DNA from: Candidatus Peribacteria bacterium
GTDB lineage: Bacteria; Patescibacteriota; Gracilibacteria; UBA1369; GCA-2718715
Reading direction: 5' to 3'
NCBI GenBank assembly: GCA_943349385.1
Contig: CALQZM010000027.1
Location: 1-10,617, forward strand
DNA length: 10,617 nt
Shown here: in pieces, positions 1-7,820 of the stretch
Layout: each line of letters starts with the position of its first letter
How positions within the stretch are numbered: the first letter of the stretch is position 1
Position numbers and translations under genes: made by a program
The notes under the pieces: model-generated
What the model was told of the DNA's origin: nothing
Database searches by the model: none
What the model saw: the letters and a program-made list of their open reading frames with translations, nothing else

Positions 1-2358
1 AAAATCTACAGCTTCGGTTTTGGCTTTATTCATTTCGCTGTCATAGGCTCCTTTATTTTCATTAAACCAGTCTTTACCACCCGGTTTACCCCAGATTAGA
101 TCCATAACTCTTTTCATGGCTTCAACTGGCTTTTCATTTTGTGCACTATAACCACCGCTTACATTAATTTTAAAATTTTCATAGTCGGAACTACCATTAG
201 TAGCAACATAAAAAGCCTGATTTAAAGCAACCCACATTTTTGGATCTTCCCAGTCAAACGATCCTTTACTACAAAGTAACATAATACAGGCTTTAACTAG
301 ATCGGTATTTCCTTTAGCGCCAATCATAGCGTTTCTAATATCATCGACACCTTGTTGTTCAAGATCTTCTTTAAATTTGTTCACCATTTCATTTTCTGAA
401 GTTTGGGCCAAATTTTGGAACTCCAGACCAAGTCTACCTGGTAACTTTTTACCTGTATTTGCAGCTCGACGTTTACTATTACGTTCAATATTTCGTTTTA
501 AATAATCAGTTATGGTTTCCCACATTTTTATAAGATCATTGATCGATAAAAAGTTAATATTGGCCCATACATCTTCGATCATAGACCTGCTAATATCTTC
601 TTCGCCAGTTGCTACAATTTCATTTGACTCTTTAACTTCTGGAGGCAATGCATCTTCGCTTTTAGCTAAGGCATCTTCGATTTTATCTTTAACTTGATCG
701 GTAGGCTGAAATTTGTTTTTACGCTCAATTTCGTTGTCTTTAACATATCTTAAAAATTGCCCCGGAGTGTAAGATCTACCATTTGATAATTTAATATCTG
801 TATCTGAAACTTCGTCAATTTTAAATACTGTATTACTTGCCATGATTAGTTCTTCGCCTGGTTCAACCTTAATTGGCGTTTCATTAAACTGCCAAATTCT
901 AGGATCCATATTTGGATACCTAGTTTTAAATACTAAGGGCATCCTGTTTAAAATTTCTCGTAGTCGAGGCATTTCAATTTTTTCGGAAGCTTTATTTCGA
1001 TTAAACCATTTAGCAAATTCTCCAAAAGTTAATTCAGACTTCACTCGATTAGGAGTTTCTTTATACTCACGATTCATTATTACAACCGGAGCATCTAACT
1101 TAATTTTGCGATTTACTTCGTCAATTTCAATTACTTTAACTGACTGCATTCCATTGGTATCATTTTTTTGATACTCAATTTCAGTACCAACTTTTAGCTC
1201 TTGCATGTAATCTGCAAAATCGATTTTTTTATTAAGGTCTGCAATTGAATCTGTAACTTCAGTAACCTCGCTGGTATTCACCCATTCAATAAATTGTTTT
1301 CGGCTCATAACCAGTTCTTCTGGACTGCCGTCAGTATAGGTTGTAACAGTAATTTGAATCTCTTTATCACTAGAAAGTTCATCTAAATAAGCATCTTCTC
1401 TATCAATTTCACCATTATCAATTTCTTCTAATAAGTCTTTATTAGGTGCAACGAATTCTACTTTTTGAATTTCAGTAGTACGCGTGATTTTTTGTAGATT
1501 AGCATCAACCGAATTAAATTCAAGTAAAGTACCTTCGTTAGGGTAAATCCCTGTTAATCGACGAATATATCTTTTTTCGGCATATTCTTTTTTGCCATCT
1601 TGTAAAGTATCTATCTGTTTTTCTAAAATATTAGTTGCTCCATTTAGGATTGAATCAAATTTGGCGGAGTTTTCTAACTGTTTAGCTTTTTTTACTTTTA
1701 ACTGGGAAACTAACTTTTTATCTTTTTTCAAATCATTGCCTAGGTAAGCATTTAATAGTTCTTCAAATTTTTCGTTAGCAGGATCTAAATCACCAATTCT
1801 TTTTACATCTTGAGGCGTAATTTTTTCGGCTTTTTGCGCTTCTGAAAGTAAGGCTTCGACTTCGGACTGCAAAAGCTTATCTGTTTTGTTAATTTTTTCT
1901 AAACTACTAATCTGACTACCAAATTCTTTAGCCATTTTCTTTTCTTCGGGAGTACGATTTTTTAACTTACCAACTTTATTAGCCCGTTTTGAAATTGCAT
2001 CTGTAATTGTAGGTAAACTTTTAGCCTTAACTTTGTTTTGTTTATCTTGAAAGGCAGTTATTTTTTCGATAAATTCACCTTGGCTTGAAGACCCCTTAAG
2101 TAAAGATTCAACGAGTACCACTGCCTCTTTTTGTCTAGTCGCTAATGCTTTTACAGCATACTCTTTAGTAATACTGTCATTGTTTGACTGCTCATTACGA
2201 GTCCTTAAATCGGCGATTTTAGTATTAAAATCTGTGTCCTCTTTTTCTTTGTTGGATTTCTCACTATCAGATGGAACTGTTGGACTAGGCGTACCTTCCG
2301 CTTTTGGCGTAGAATCGTCGTTTTGGGCGAAATATGTGAGTCGTTTTTCTTTAAACAT
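1..2358 (-). CDS. Very large hypothetical protein of a secretion-like cluster, C-terminus outside window
   Basis: An uninterrupted reading frame of 786 codons starts at the ATG at 2358-2356 and runs off the left edge without a stop, so the C-terminus is missing. I do not recognise a named family. There is no signal peptide and no clear membrane span. Residues 1-60 are polar and low in complexity, and residues 60-270 are rich in Lys, Glu and Gln and probably helical or coiled. From 276 to 540 there are three beta-rich segments, beginning near G276, G391 and G501. Each ends in a similar short motif: MSRKQFIEW at 351, LTFGEFAKW at 443 and YTPGQFLRY at 530. The rest is helical and contains a Trp-rich stretch (FDWEDPKMW, then a segment around DLIWGKPGG). 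The start is supported by a strong promoter about 20 bases upstream. It follows the VirB6-like gene by 66 bases on the same strand, so a cytoplasmic or secreted partner of that membrane complex is my inference, not something the sequence proves. Confidence 0.85.
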   Translation of the reverse strand, partial: MFKEKRLTYFAQNDDSTPKAEGTPSPTVPSDSEKSNKEKEDTDFNTKIADLRTRNEQSNNDSITKEYAVKALATRQKEAVVLVESLLKGSSSQGEFIEKITAFQDKQNKVKAKSLPTITDAISKRANKVGKLKNRTPEEKKMAKEFGSQISSLEKINKTDKLLQSEVEALLSEAQKAEKITPQDVKRIGDLDPANEKFEELLNAYLGNDLKKDKKLVSQLKVKKAKQLENSAKFDSILNGATNILEKQIDTLQDGKKEYAEKRYIRRLTGIYPNEGTLLEFNSVDANLQKITRTTEIQKVEFVAPNKDLLEEIDNGEIDREDAYLDELSSDKEIQITVTTYTDGSPEELVMSRKQFIEWVNTSEVTEVTDSIADLNKKIDFADYMQELKVGTEIEYQKNDTNGMQSVKVIEIDEVNRKIKLDAPVVIMNREYKETPNRVKSELTFGEFAKWFNRNKASEKIEMPRLREILNRMPLVFKTRYPNMDPRIWQFNETPIKVEPGEELIMASNTVFKIDEVSDTDIKLSNGRSYTPGQFLRYVKDNEIERKNKFQPTDQVKDKIEDALAKSEDALPPEVKESNEIVATGEEDISRSMIEDVWANINFLSINDLIKMWETITDYLKRNIERNSKRRAANTGKKLPGRLGLEFQNLAQTSENEMVNKFKEDLEQQGVDDIRNAMIGAKGNTDLVKACIMLLCSKGSFDWEDPKMWVALNQAFYVATNGSSDYENFKINVSGGYSAQNEKPVEAMKRVMDLIWGKPGGKDWFNENKGAYDSEMNKAKTEAVDF

Positions 2359-2377
2359 AAAGTATTTTGACGAGTGG

Positions 2378-2405
2378 ATTATAACAGATTTTATTTATAT
2401 TACAA
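2378..2405 (-). promoter_or_regulatory. Sigma-70 promoter for the large protein gene
   Basis: Read on the minus strand, TTGTAA (2405-2400) is followed after 16 bases by a perfect TATAAT (2383-2378). A TG one base before the -10 gives an extended -10 element. Transcription would start about 20 bases before the ATG at 2358. It lies in the 66-base gap after the VirB6-like gene, so the large gene can be expressed separately from the four-gene operon above it. Confidence 0.7.
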
Positions 2406-2424
2406 GTGGGTGTGGTTCAGCTGA

Positions 2425-4335
2425 CTATGGTGTTGGTGTTGCTGGTGGTGGTGGTGGTGTTGGTGTTGGTGCTGGTGGTGTTGGTGTTGGTGCTGCTGGT
2501 GGTGTCCCTGCTCCTGCTCCTCCTGCTCCTGCTCCACCTGCTCCTGCTCCACCTGTAGTTCCTGTTGCTGGTGGTGAGAAACCTTCTAATGCAGAAAGAT
2601 TGGTTTGAGACATATCGGTAGCAGTGCTCCCGCTATTATTTAATGCATTAAAGAAATCATTACTTCTAGCGGTAAATTCAGGAGTTTTCATTATGGCTGC
2701 AAAACTGGCGTTTTCCCCTAATCCTGATGCAGTTACAATTTCATTTAAAATGGTCCTTGCGTTGTTAGCTCCAGTAGAGTTTAAACTGCCGTCTCTAACT
2801 CCTGCTTGTACTATAGTGTTGAATCTAGATGCAGTTACTTCACGCTGAGTTTCGGTATCATTTTGCAATGTTCTTAATGCAGCTATATTGAAACTTTGAT
2901 TATCTGTTTGAGATCCTCTTAAATAATTTCGGTATTCAGGTATCCGTGGATTATTTGTTGTAGGAGCACCGAGTCCTTGCCTTCCACTATTCTCAATATC
3001 TTGTAATCGTTGGCCTGGTGAATTTAAAATATTCATTAATGATGCAGTACCACTTCCATCTTTATCAATTCCGGCTGGAATTGGAATCCATTGGGCATAC
3101 AAAGGGAATTTAGCAACTTGACTACCTAATTGACCAAGTGAACTCTTGATAGTAGAAGTTACTATACTGGCCATTGTGTTATCAGCAGCGGCAAAAGTAA
3201 CAATCCAAATAACGGCAACTGCAGCGAATCCTACTAAGATTTGTTGTAGACCACTTGATCCAGCTGAGAAGGCATTGGCGAAATCAGCGCCTAATTGCAA
3301 ACTTGAACCTAAAGAAGGTGCACTTGTTTGATAATAAGCGTCTAACATTAAATAACCTACTGTTAAACCAAGCCCTATAATTAAAGGGGCTATGGCATGT
3401 TTAACGAATAAATCTTGTAAATTTAGTGCATCGCCCCCAACACTGGCTAATGCTTCTGGAAACACGATCTGAATCCCCACAATTGGCGAAACTGCGATTA
3501 CAAACCAGAGCACTACAATCCGAGCTAGTAGCACAAAAAATAAAACTATAAAGGCTATAACATTCATTAAGTACATTACGATTGAAATCACTATGTTTAC
3601 AGTTACATTCTGAATACTTGGTTCCTCAAGTACTAAGGCACTTACCTGTAAATAATCTGATATACTCGATAAATTCATTGCCATTAAATAAGCAACATTA
3701 TCGCCACTAAATGAAGTAAAAAAGCTTTTAGCTTCAGGTGTAAAACTACTTGAATCTTCACAAATTCCGTTCTCTGGATAGGTTTGTATTATATTTGGGC
3801 AATTTACACTGGCTAACTGATCTGAAGAAACACTGGCAAATCCGGCTTCGACTGAGTTTGGTAAAGCGTAAACGGCTGTGGTTAAAACATTTACTGCCGA
3901 CAAAACCACCTTTGCCCCGACAAAGGTAAAATTAATTACTACAAGGGCAATAATAAATTTAGGGAGTATTTTTTTGATAGTATAATTACTTTCTTCACCG
4001 GGGCCGATTACGTTGTAAATAGCCATTGCTACTAGTGCTAATACGAAAATTAAATTTACTAAATTCCGAAGTTGGCCCCAAATGAGTAACAATCTATCCT
4101 CTACTTGTGGACCAAAAATTAAGTCGTTACTCATAAGTCCGCCAATCATTGAAAGTAATGGCCAAATTAAGACATTTAAAAATGCTAATAAAACCCCAAG
4201 TAATCCTTGTAGAGTAGCTAAAGTTTCTTGCATAGTTTGAGACGCTTGTTCTCCTGTTGTTTGGGCGAAAGTTGGTTCAATCCAGACTAGTGCTGCAAAA
4301 CAGCTTACTGCGATAATTTGAAAAATTTTAGTCAT
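2425..4335 (-). CDS. VirB6/TrbL-like polytopic membrane protein with Pro-rich tail
   Basis: A 636-residue protein. Residues 1-25 look like a Sec signal peptide or signal anchor ending in TFA-Q. Hydrophobic spans lie at about 41-66, 88-110, 123-155, 243-292 (probably two), 313-333 and 363-385. Between spans 3 and 4 is a loop of about 85 residues with two cysteines (C179 and C192), which could form a disulfide outside the membrane. Residues 390-590 are soluble and helical. The tail has three GAGAG repeats (596-610) and then a Pro/Thr/Ala stretch to the end with five consecutive prolines (627-631). The span order and the segment around NLIFVLALVAMAIYN followed by KKILPKFIIALVVINFTF match membrane proteins of Patescibacteria that I know as TrbL/VirB6-like type IV secretion components. 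The family assignment is therefore by recall, without an alignment. The gene starts 9 bases after the upstream stop and lacks a Shine-Dalgarno sequence. A role as the inner-membrane channel of a type IV secretion or pilus-like system is likely but unproven. Confidence 0.72.
   Translation of the reverse strand: MTKIFQIIAVSCFAALVWIEPTFAQTTGEQASQTMQETLATLQGLLGVLLAFLNVLIWPLLSMIGGLMSNDLIFGPQVEDRLLLIWGQLRNLVNLIFVLALVAMAIYNVIGPGEESNYTIKKILPKFIIALVVINFTFVGAKVVLSAVNVLTTAVYALPNSVEAGFASVSSDQLASVNCPNIIQTYPENGICEDSSSFTPEAKSFFTSFSGDNVAYLMAMNLSSISDYLQVSALVLEEPSIQNVTVNIVISIVMYLMNVIAFIVLFFVLLARIVVLWFVIAVSPIVGIQIVFPEALASVGGDALNLQDLFVKHAIAPLIIGLGLTVGYLMLDAYYQTSAPSLGSSLQLGADFANAFSAGSSGLQQILVGFAAVAVIWIVTFAAADNTMASIVTSTIKSSLGQLGSQVAKFPLYAQWIPIPAGIDKDGSGTASLMNILNSPGQRLQDIENSGRQGLGAPTTNNPRIPEYRNYLRGSQTDNQSFNIAALRTLQNDTETQREVTASRFNTIVQAGVRDGSLNSTGANNARTILNEIVTASGLGENASFAAIMKTPEFTARSNDFFNALNNSGSTATDMSQTNLSALEGFSPPATGTTGGAGAGGAGAGGAGAGTPPAAPTPTPPAPTPTPPPPPATPTP
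2507..2555. repeat. 15-bp tandem repeat inside the VirB6-like gene
   Basis: Three copies of a 15-base unit (cctgctcctgctccw) lie at 2507-2521, 2522-2536 and 2537-2551, followed by the first four bases of a fourth. The second and third copies are identical and the first differs at one base. The units encode the GAGAG repeats of the protein tail. A further GGT/GTT-rich low-complexity stretch (2427-2506) encodes the Pro/Thr tail. Copy number could vary between strains without shifting the frame, because the unit is a multiple of three. Confidence 0.9.
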
Positions 4336-4344
4336 GGCTTATAA

Positions 4345-5286
4345 TTATGTAAAGAATAAAGTTATACCAAATACTGAGCTTCCAGTAGCTGCTGTGACTC
4401 CCCCTGCTGCAAGCAAGATTTTTTTAGTTGGATTATTTTTTTGTTTAGTTTGTGATTTTTGTTTTTGTTGTTGCTGGACTTTCAGGTTGCGTTCTCTATT
4501 AGCTAATTGTTGTTGTAATTGTTGTTGATTAATAATTTGTTGAACTTGTAGTTTTCTTTGTCTTTCTTGTTGTTGAACTTGCAACCTGAGTTTAGCTGAT
4601 TGAATCGAGTTGGCAGCATTTGTATTTGAGTTTTGCTGAGTTTGTGAATCTTCGATTGGGATTTGCAGATCAAAATTAGATTCATTTCTAAAGTTAATTT
4701 CTATGTCGTCTTTAAGGTTTTGAGTCTGACTAGTTCTGTCTAATTCTGTTGTCGATAACGTATCTTCGGAGTTTTGCGTTTGTTCAGTTAGGTTAGGTTG
4801 TTGGTCAGTTTCTGATTCAATTTCGGTTTGGCCAACTTGTGAATTAAAGTTTGGTAAATTTAAATCTGGAATTTCAGTTTGAAAATTAGTAGGCGAAATA
4901 AACGGCGTAGTAGAACTAGTTGGCTTCATTGCAGCTACAGGACTTAACGGATTTGTCTGATTAAATTCAGTTAGAGTTTGTTGATTGTATCTAAAAAATA
5001 AATCTTCTAGTAAAAATTTTGATTTAGTTTTACTAAAATTTTTAGCTTCAAAATATGGAAATTTTTTTAAATAAAGTTTTATTCTATCTGGATCAGAATT
5101 AAAATCATATTCTAGGTTAAATTGAGTTTTGAATGCAAAATTTTCTAATAATGAATCTACAGCAAAGTCAGATACCTCTTGCCCATAATTTAAAAATTTA
5201 ATTTCTTGCGCATAGACACTGTTTGGATTTGTTACCAAATCCTCTTTAAGTGTTTGCCAAAATGTAGTAGTAAATTGTTGTAACAT
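4345..5286 (-). CDS. Q/N-rich protein with C-terminal membrane anchor, function unknown
   Basis: A 313-residue protein of no family I recognise. Residues 1-100 look folded, with many aromatic residues (FFRY, FPYFEAKNF). Residues 100-227 are disordered-looking and rich in Gln, Asn, Ser and Thr. Residues 228-283 are an almost pure Gln/Arg/Lys helix (runs such as QQQLQQQL) that would form a coiled coil. Residues 287-312 begin with a Lys-rich flank (PTKK) and continue with one Gly/Ala-rich hydrophobic span ending just before the stop. This is tail-anchored topology: the bulk sits in the cytoplasm, with two or three residues beyond the membrane. An AGGA lies five bases before the ATG, one of the few Shine-Dalgarno-like sequences here. 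The gene starts 2 bases from the preceding stop codon (1 base between) and ends 9 bases before the VirB6-like gene, so the products are probably made together. A scaffold or adaptor role at the membrane is inference. Confidence 0.85.
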   Translation of the reverse strand: MLQQFTTTFWQTLKEDLVTNPNSVYAQEIKFLNYGQEVSDFAVDSLLENFAFKTQFNLEYDFNSDPDRIKLYLKKFPYFEAKNFSKTKSKFLLEDLFFRYNQQTLTEFNQTNPLSPVAAMKPTSSTTPFISPTNFQTEIPDLNLPNFNSQVGQTEIESETDQQPNLTEQTQNSEDTLSTTELDRTSQTQNLKDDIEINFRNESNFDLQIPIEDSQTQQNSNTNAANSIQSAKLRLQVQQQERQRKLQVQQIINQQQLQQQLANRERNLKVQQQQKQKSQTKQKNNPTKKILLAAGGVTAATGSSVFGITLFFT

Positions 5287-5287
5287 G

Positions 5288-6895
5288 TTATCCTAAGTTT
5301 GGAATATTTTCTGCAGTAAAATTCCGATATTGAGCTACGTTTTGGATATATGAAGCGTGATCTTCAACATTTAAATAGTGAAAAGTAAAAGCTACTGTAG
5401 TCAGCTTAGACCTTAATCCATCTAAATTTCCTGAGTATTGAGTTTTTAAATTATCTTGATAATGTCGATACAAAGCTGGGGTGTTTTGTAGTCTTGTTTC
5501 AAACTGGTCAAAATTAAAACTAGGTTCATCTTCGCCTAAATTAATTGATTGCGCCAACAAGTTAGTAACTGTGTTAGATGCAAAAAATTTAGTTTGCTCT
5601 AGATTACCGGTTAAAGTTTCTCTAAAAGCTAAATCTCTCCACTCTGATACATCACGAGCTTCTCTTTCGTCACGGCTAAGGTTGAATCCATTAGCTAGTC
5701 TAGATACCCAATCTATATACCCATTTCCTTGCATACCTTCGTAGGCACTTTTTGCAACAATTACATTCGGTAAATATTGTAGTAAGGCTTGAGTTCCAGC
5801 TCCACTGCCTATACAAACTGCTCCACCTAAAATTCCTGATATAACTGAGGCGTAAAATCCTATGAATTCTAGCCAACTTTTGCCACTTAAGGCTGGGTTA
5901 CCGCCATCATGAGTTGCGATTCCAAGTGAAACTATAGCATCTTGCAGTCCTTGAGTTAAAGCTGCTTGGTACTGTGGATTTGGTTCATTTAAGAATGTTT
6001 TTAAGGATTCTAATCTTGCAATTCTAGTAGTGAGTTCGGTGGCATTAAGTGGTTGATCATAAAGCTTAGTAACTTGTGCATCAATTAAAGACGATACCAT
6101 CGCTCCTGAGACAAAATTATTTTGAGTTAACATTACAAGGGCTTCTTGAGATCTTTCTGGATTAGCTGCGTAGTTATTTAAAATATGACTAACCAAAGCT
6201 TCTTGTTGTTCTGGTGCTAATATTTTTAGAATAGTTAATAGTTGAACACTGCCTTTTAGATTATCTGGAATATCAGAATGAACTTGGTCTATTGTTGCTT
6301 GTGCAATTAACTGAATAGCCTCAATAATCGAGTCACCATTTTGACTAATCGAATCGTAAATTCTAGTTAAGGTTTCAGGTTCTAAGTTCTCGAGTCCTTC
6401 TGATGAAAACAATAAATCATTCAAAGATTCATCTAATGGATTTGCCATGGTATAAGAAAATCCAAATAGCATTGTTTGAACATCAACCATACTTCTTTGA
6501 GTAAGTGAAAATCTTTGATCACCCGTTCTATCGATCACTGGCGAGCTTTGTTTTGCAATATTTAGAATCGCTCTTGCCATTACATATTCTAGATTTGAAA
6601 TTCTTCGTTCAACTTCGGTCGCAATTTCGTTATTATAATCTTCGATTGTATAGTCCGTGCCATTTATTAATTCAAGCCTAGTTGCCGACATTTCTTGAGT
6701 TACTATTGGTGTAAACTCTGTATGTAAGTCACGAACTGCATTTTCTAGCAAATAAATTAAATCATTTTTAAGCTCATTAGGTACATACGCTCCAATATCT
6801 TGAGCCTTATTGAGAATATTATCTGCAATATGAGCATCTAAATCCTCATTGAGGACTCCTGGTCGGTCTAAATTTGCGTAATATTGATCTACCAT
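5288..6895 (-). CDS. Helical protein with one Gly-rich hydrophobic segment, function unknown
   Basis: A 535-residue protein that I cannot place in a family. It has no signal peptide. Residues 1-330 are predicted by eye to be almost entirely amphipathic helices, with a pattern resembling helical-repeat folds (for example LKILAPEQQEALVSHIL and EALVMLTQNNFVSGAMVSSL), though I see no fixed period. Residues 341-382 form a long Gly/Ala/Ile-rich hydrophobic stretch that could be a membrane hairpin or a buried helical pair. Residues 383-535 are again polar and helical with several Tyr and Trp. The ATG at 6895-6893 lies 4 bases after the upstream gene's stop, without a Shine-Dalgarno sequence, and the stop lies one base before the next ATG. 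This strict packing says it acts with its neighbours in the membrane apparatus. Nothing in it suggests an enzyme: I found no Walker, protease or nuclease motif. Confidence 0.85.
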   Translation of the reverse strand: MVDQYYANLDRPGVLNEDLDAHIADNILNKAQDIGAYVPNELKNDLIYLLENAVRDLHTEFTPIVTQEMSATRLELINGTDYTIEDYNNEIATEVERRISNLEYVMARAILNIAKQSSPVIDRTGDQRFSLTQRSMVDVQTMLFGFSYTMANPLDESLNDLLFSSEGLENLEPETLTRIYDSISQNGDSIIEAIQLIAQATIDQVHSDIPDNLKGSVQLLTILKILAPEQQEALVSHILNNYAANPERSQEALVMLTQNNFVSGAMVSSLIDAQVTKLYDQPLNATELTTRIARLESLKTFLNEPNPQYQAALTQGLQDAIVSLGIATHDGGNPALSGKSWLEFIGFYASVISGILGGAVCIGSGAGTQALLQYLPNVIVAKSAYEGMQGNGYIDWVSRLANGFNLSRDEREARDVSEWRDLAFRETLTGNLEQTKFFASNTVTNLLAQSINLGEDEPSFNFDQFETRLQNTPALYRHYQDNLKTQYSGNLDGLRSKLTTVAFTFHYLNVEDHASYIQNVAQYRNFTAENIPNLG

Positions 6896-6899
6896 AATT

Positions 6900-7451
6900 T
6901 TATAATCCGAATAATCGTGTTAATTTTTCTGCTAAAGTTTTTTGGCGTTCTTCCCATTCTGGTAAAAAATTCACCAAGACTTCTCTAATATTTGCGGGAT
7001 TGACACCATGGAACTGAACTGTAATTTCTTCTTTGTATTTATTTTTATGAACAAAATGGATGGCTTGGTAATAAGGAGGATCATATTCAATCCAAAAAGT
7101 TCTTAAGTCTGTAAAGGCATAAAATCTAGTTCCTACCTGAATGCCAGTTTTACTTACGGCAAAATCAATATCGGCTGGATCCTCTTGATTTACATATAAA
7201 TAAACAAGGGTAAATACTAGTACTGCAATCGGAAAAGTCGAAGATCCGTTTAGAATTCCAAGTACTACTAAGGCTGTAACAATAAAACCCAAAACTATGT
7301 ACCAGCTTTTATTTTTATTATATTTCACAAAAGAAGTCGATTTAAAAGCCAACAACGGTGCTTCAAACTGTTGTCGCTCAGTACTAGACAAACTATTCAC
7401 CAATTTAGCTTCGTTACTGAAAGCCGTTTTAATATCTTTAATTATACTCAT
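6900..7451 (-). CDS. Two-TM membrane protein with PH-like C-terminal domain, first gene of the operon
   Basis: A 183-residue protein. Residues 1-48 are cytoplasmic and include a segment (FEAPLLAFKSTSFVKY) typical of the start of this family. Two hydrophobic spans lie at about 50-68 and 70-88. The C-terminal part (93-183) alternates short beta strands: DFAVSKTGIQVG, RFYAFTDLRTFWIEY, AIHFVHKNK and EEITVQFHG. It closes with a helix (NPANIREVLVNFLPEW) and a final LAEKLTRLFGL. This is the layout of bacterial PH-like domains behind a two-TM anchor. I know similar proteins as a widespread hypothetical family in Patescibacteria, often beside pilus or type IV secretion genes; that is recall, not a search. 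It is the promoter-proximal gene of a tight operon and has no evident Shine-Dalgarno sequence. Its role is probably structural, at the cytoplasmic face of the membrane. Confidence 0.85.
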   Translation of the reverse strand: MSIIKDIKTAFSNEAKLVNSLSSTERQQFEAPLLAFKSTSFVKYNKNKSWYIVLGFIVTALVVLGILNGSSTFPIAVLVFTLVYLYVNQEDPADIDFAVSKTGIQVGTRFYAFTDLRTFWIEYDPPYYQAIHFVHKNKYKEEITVQFHGVNPANIREVLVNFLPEWEERQKTLAEKLTRLFGL

Positions 7452-7481
7452 GGTTCGAATTGGCTTTAAATTAATCTAATT

Positions 7482-7510
7482 ATTTTAACACAAAAACCCC
7501 CTAACTACAA
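7482..7510 (-). promoter_or_regulatory. Candidate promoter of the membrane-protein operon
   Basis: On the minus strand, TTGTAG (7510-7505), a 17-base spacer and TAAAAT (7487-7482) give a plausible sigma-70 promoter about 30 bases before the ATG at 7451. Its -35 lies in the loop of the rpsR terminator hairpin. The elements are only moderately close to consensus. Confidence 0.4.
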
Positions 7511-7524
7511 TTAAGCGAGGGGGT
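7491..7524 (-). terminator. Rho-independent terminator of rpsF-rpsR
   Basis: On the minus strand a stem of five G:C pairs flanked by A:T pairs (7519-7523 with 7497-7501, closed by 7518/7502 and 7524/7496) encloses a 15-base loop. It is followed directly by TTTTTG. It lies 85 bases beyond the rpsR stop and in front of the next operon, as expected for the end of the ribosomal protein transcript. Confidence 0.75.
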
Positions 7525-7607
7525 AATTTGCTGTATTTAGAGAGATTCTCTTTACGGAATCTTTATGTGTGTTTTAGCTCGGGTAAGTTTTGAAAATCTG
7601 GTATTTT

Positions 7608-7799
7608 TTATCTTACGTAAGGTACCAAGGCCATGTATCTAGCATTTTTGATTGCTCGAGAAATTTTCTTTTGATCTTTCAAACTTACTTTTGTGTATTG
7701 TCTTGATATGATTTTACCATATCTTGATATAAATTGTTTTAAAAACTTAATGTTTTTATAGTCGATTTGTAAGGTGTTTACTTCAATTCTTTTAGCCAT
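7608..7799 (-). CDS. rpsR: 30S ribosomal protein S18
   Basis: Ribosomal protein S18 binds next to S6 on the platform of the 30S subunit. The 63-residue product carries the family core: IDYKNIKFLKQFISRYGKI, then the RQYTKVSLKDQKKISRAIKNARY region and the basic end LVPYVR. It is shorter than the E. coli protein (about 75 residues), lacking part of the N-terminal arm, which is common in small genomes. The ATG follows the rpsF stop by 21 bases with no visible Shine-Dalgarno sequence, so it is probably translated from the same mRNA as rpsF. A terminator lies downstream. Confidence 0.96.
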   Translation of the reverse strand: MAKRIEVNTLQIDYKNIKFLKQFISRYGKIISRQYTKVSLKDQKKISRAIKNARYMALVPYVR

Positions 7800-7820
7800 T
7801 TTTTGATTAATTAGAGGATA

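Noticed and set aside
2180..2608. Plus-strand open frame encoding a Gly/Val- and Pro-rich protein
   Set aside because: It is the mirror image of the low-complexity tail of the VirB6-like gene and the start of the large gene on the other strand. It has no independent homology or start signal.
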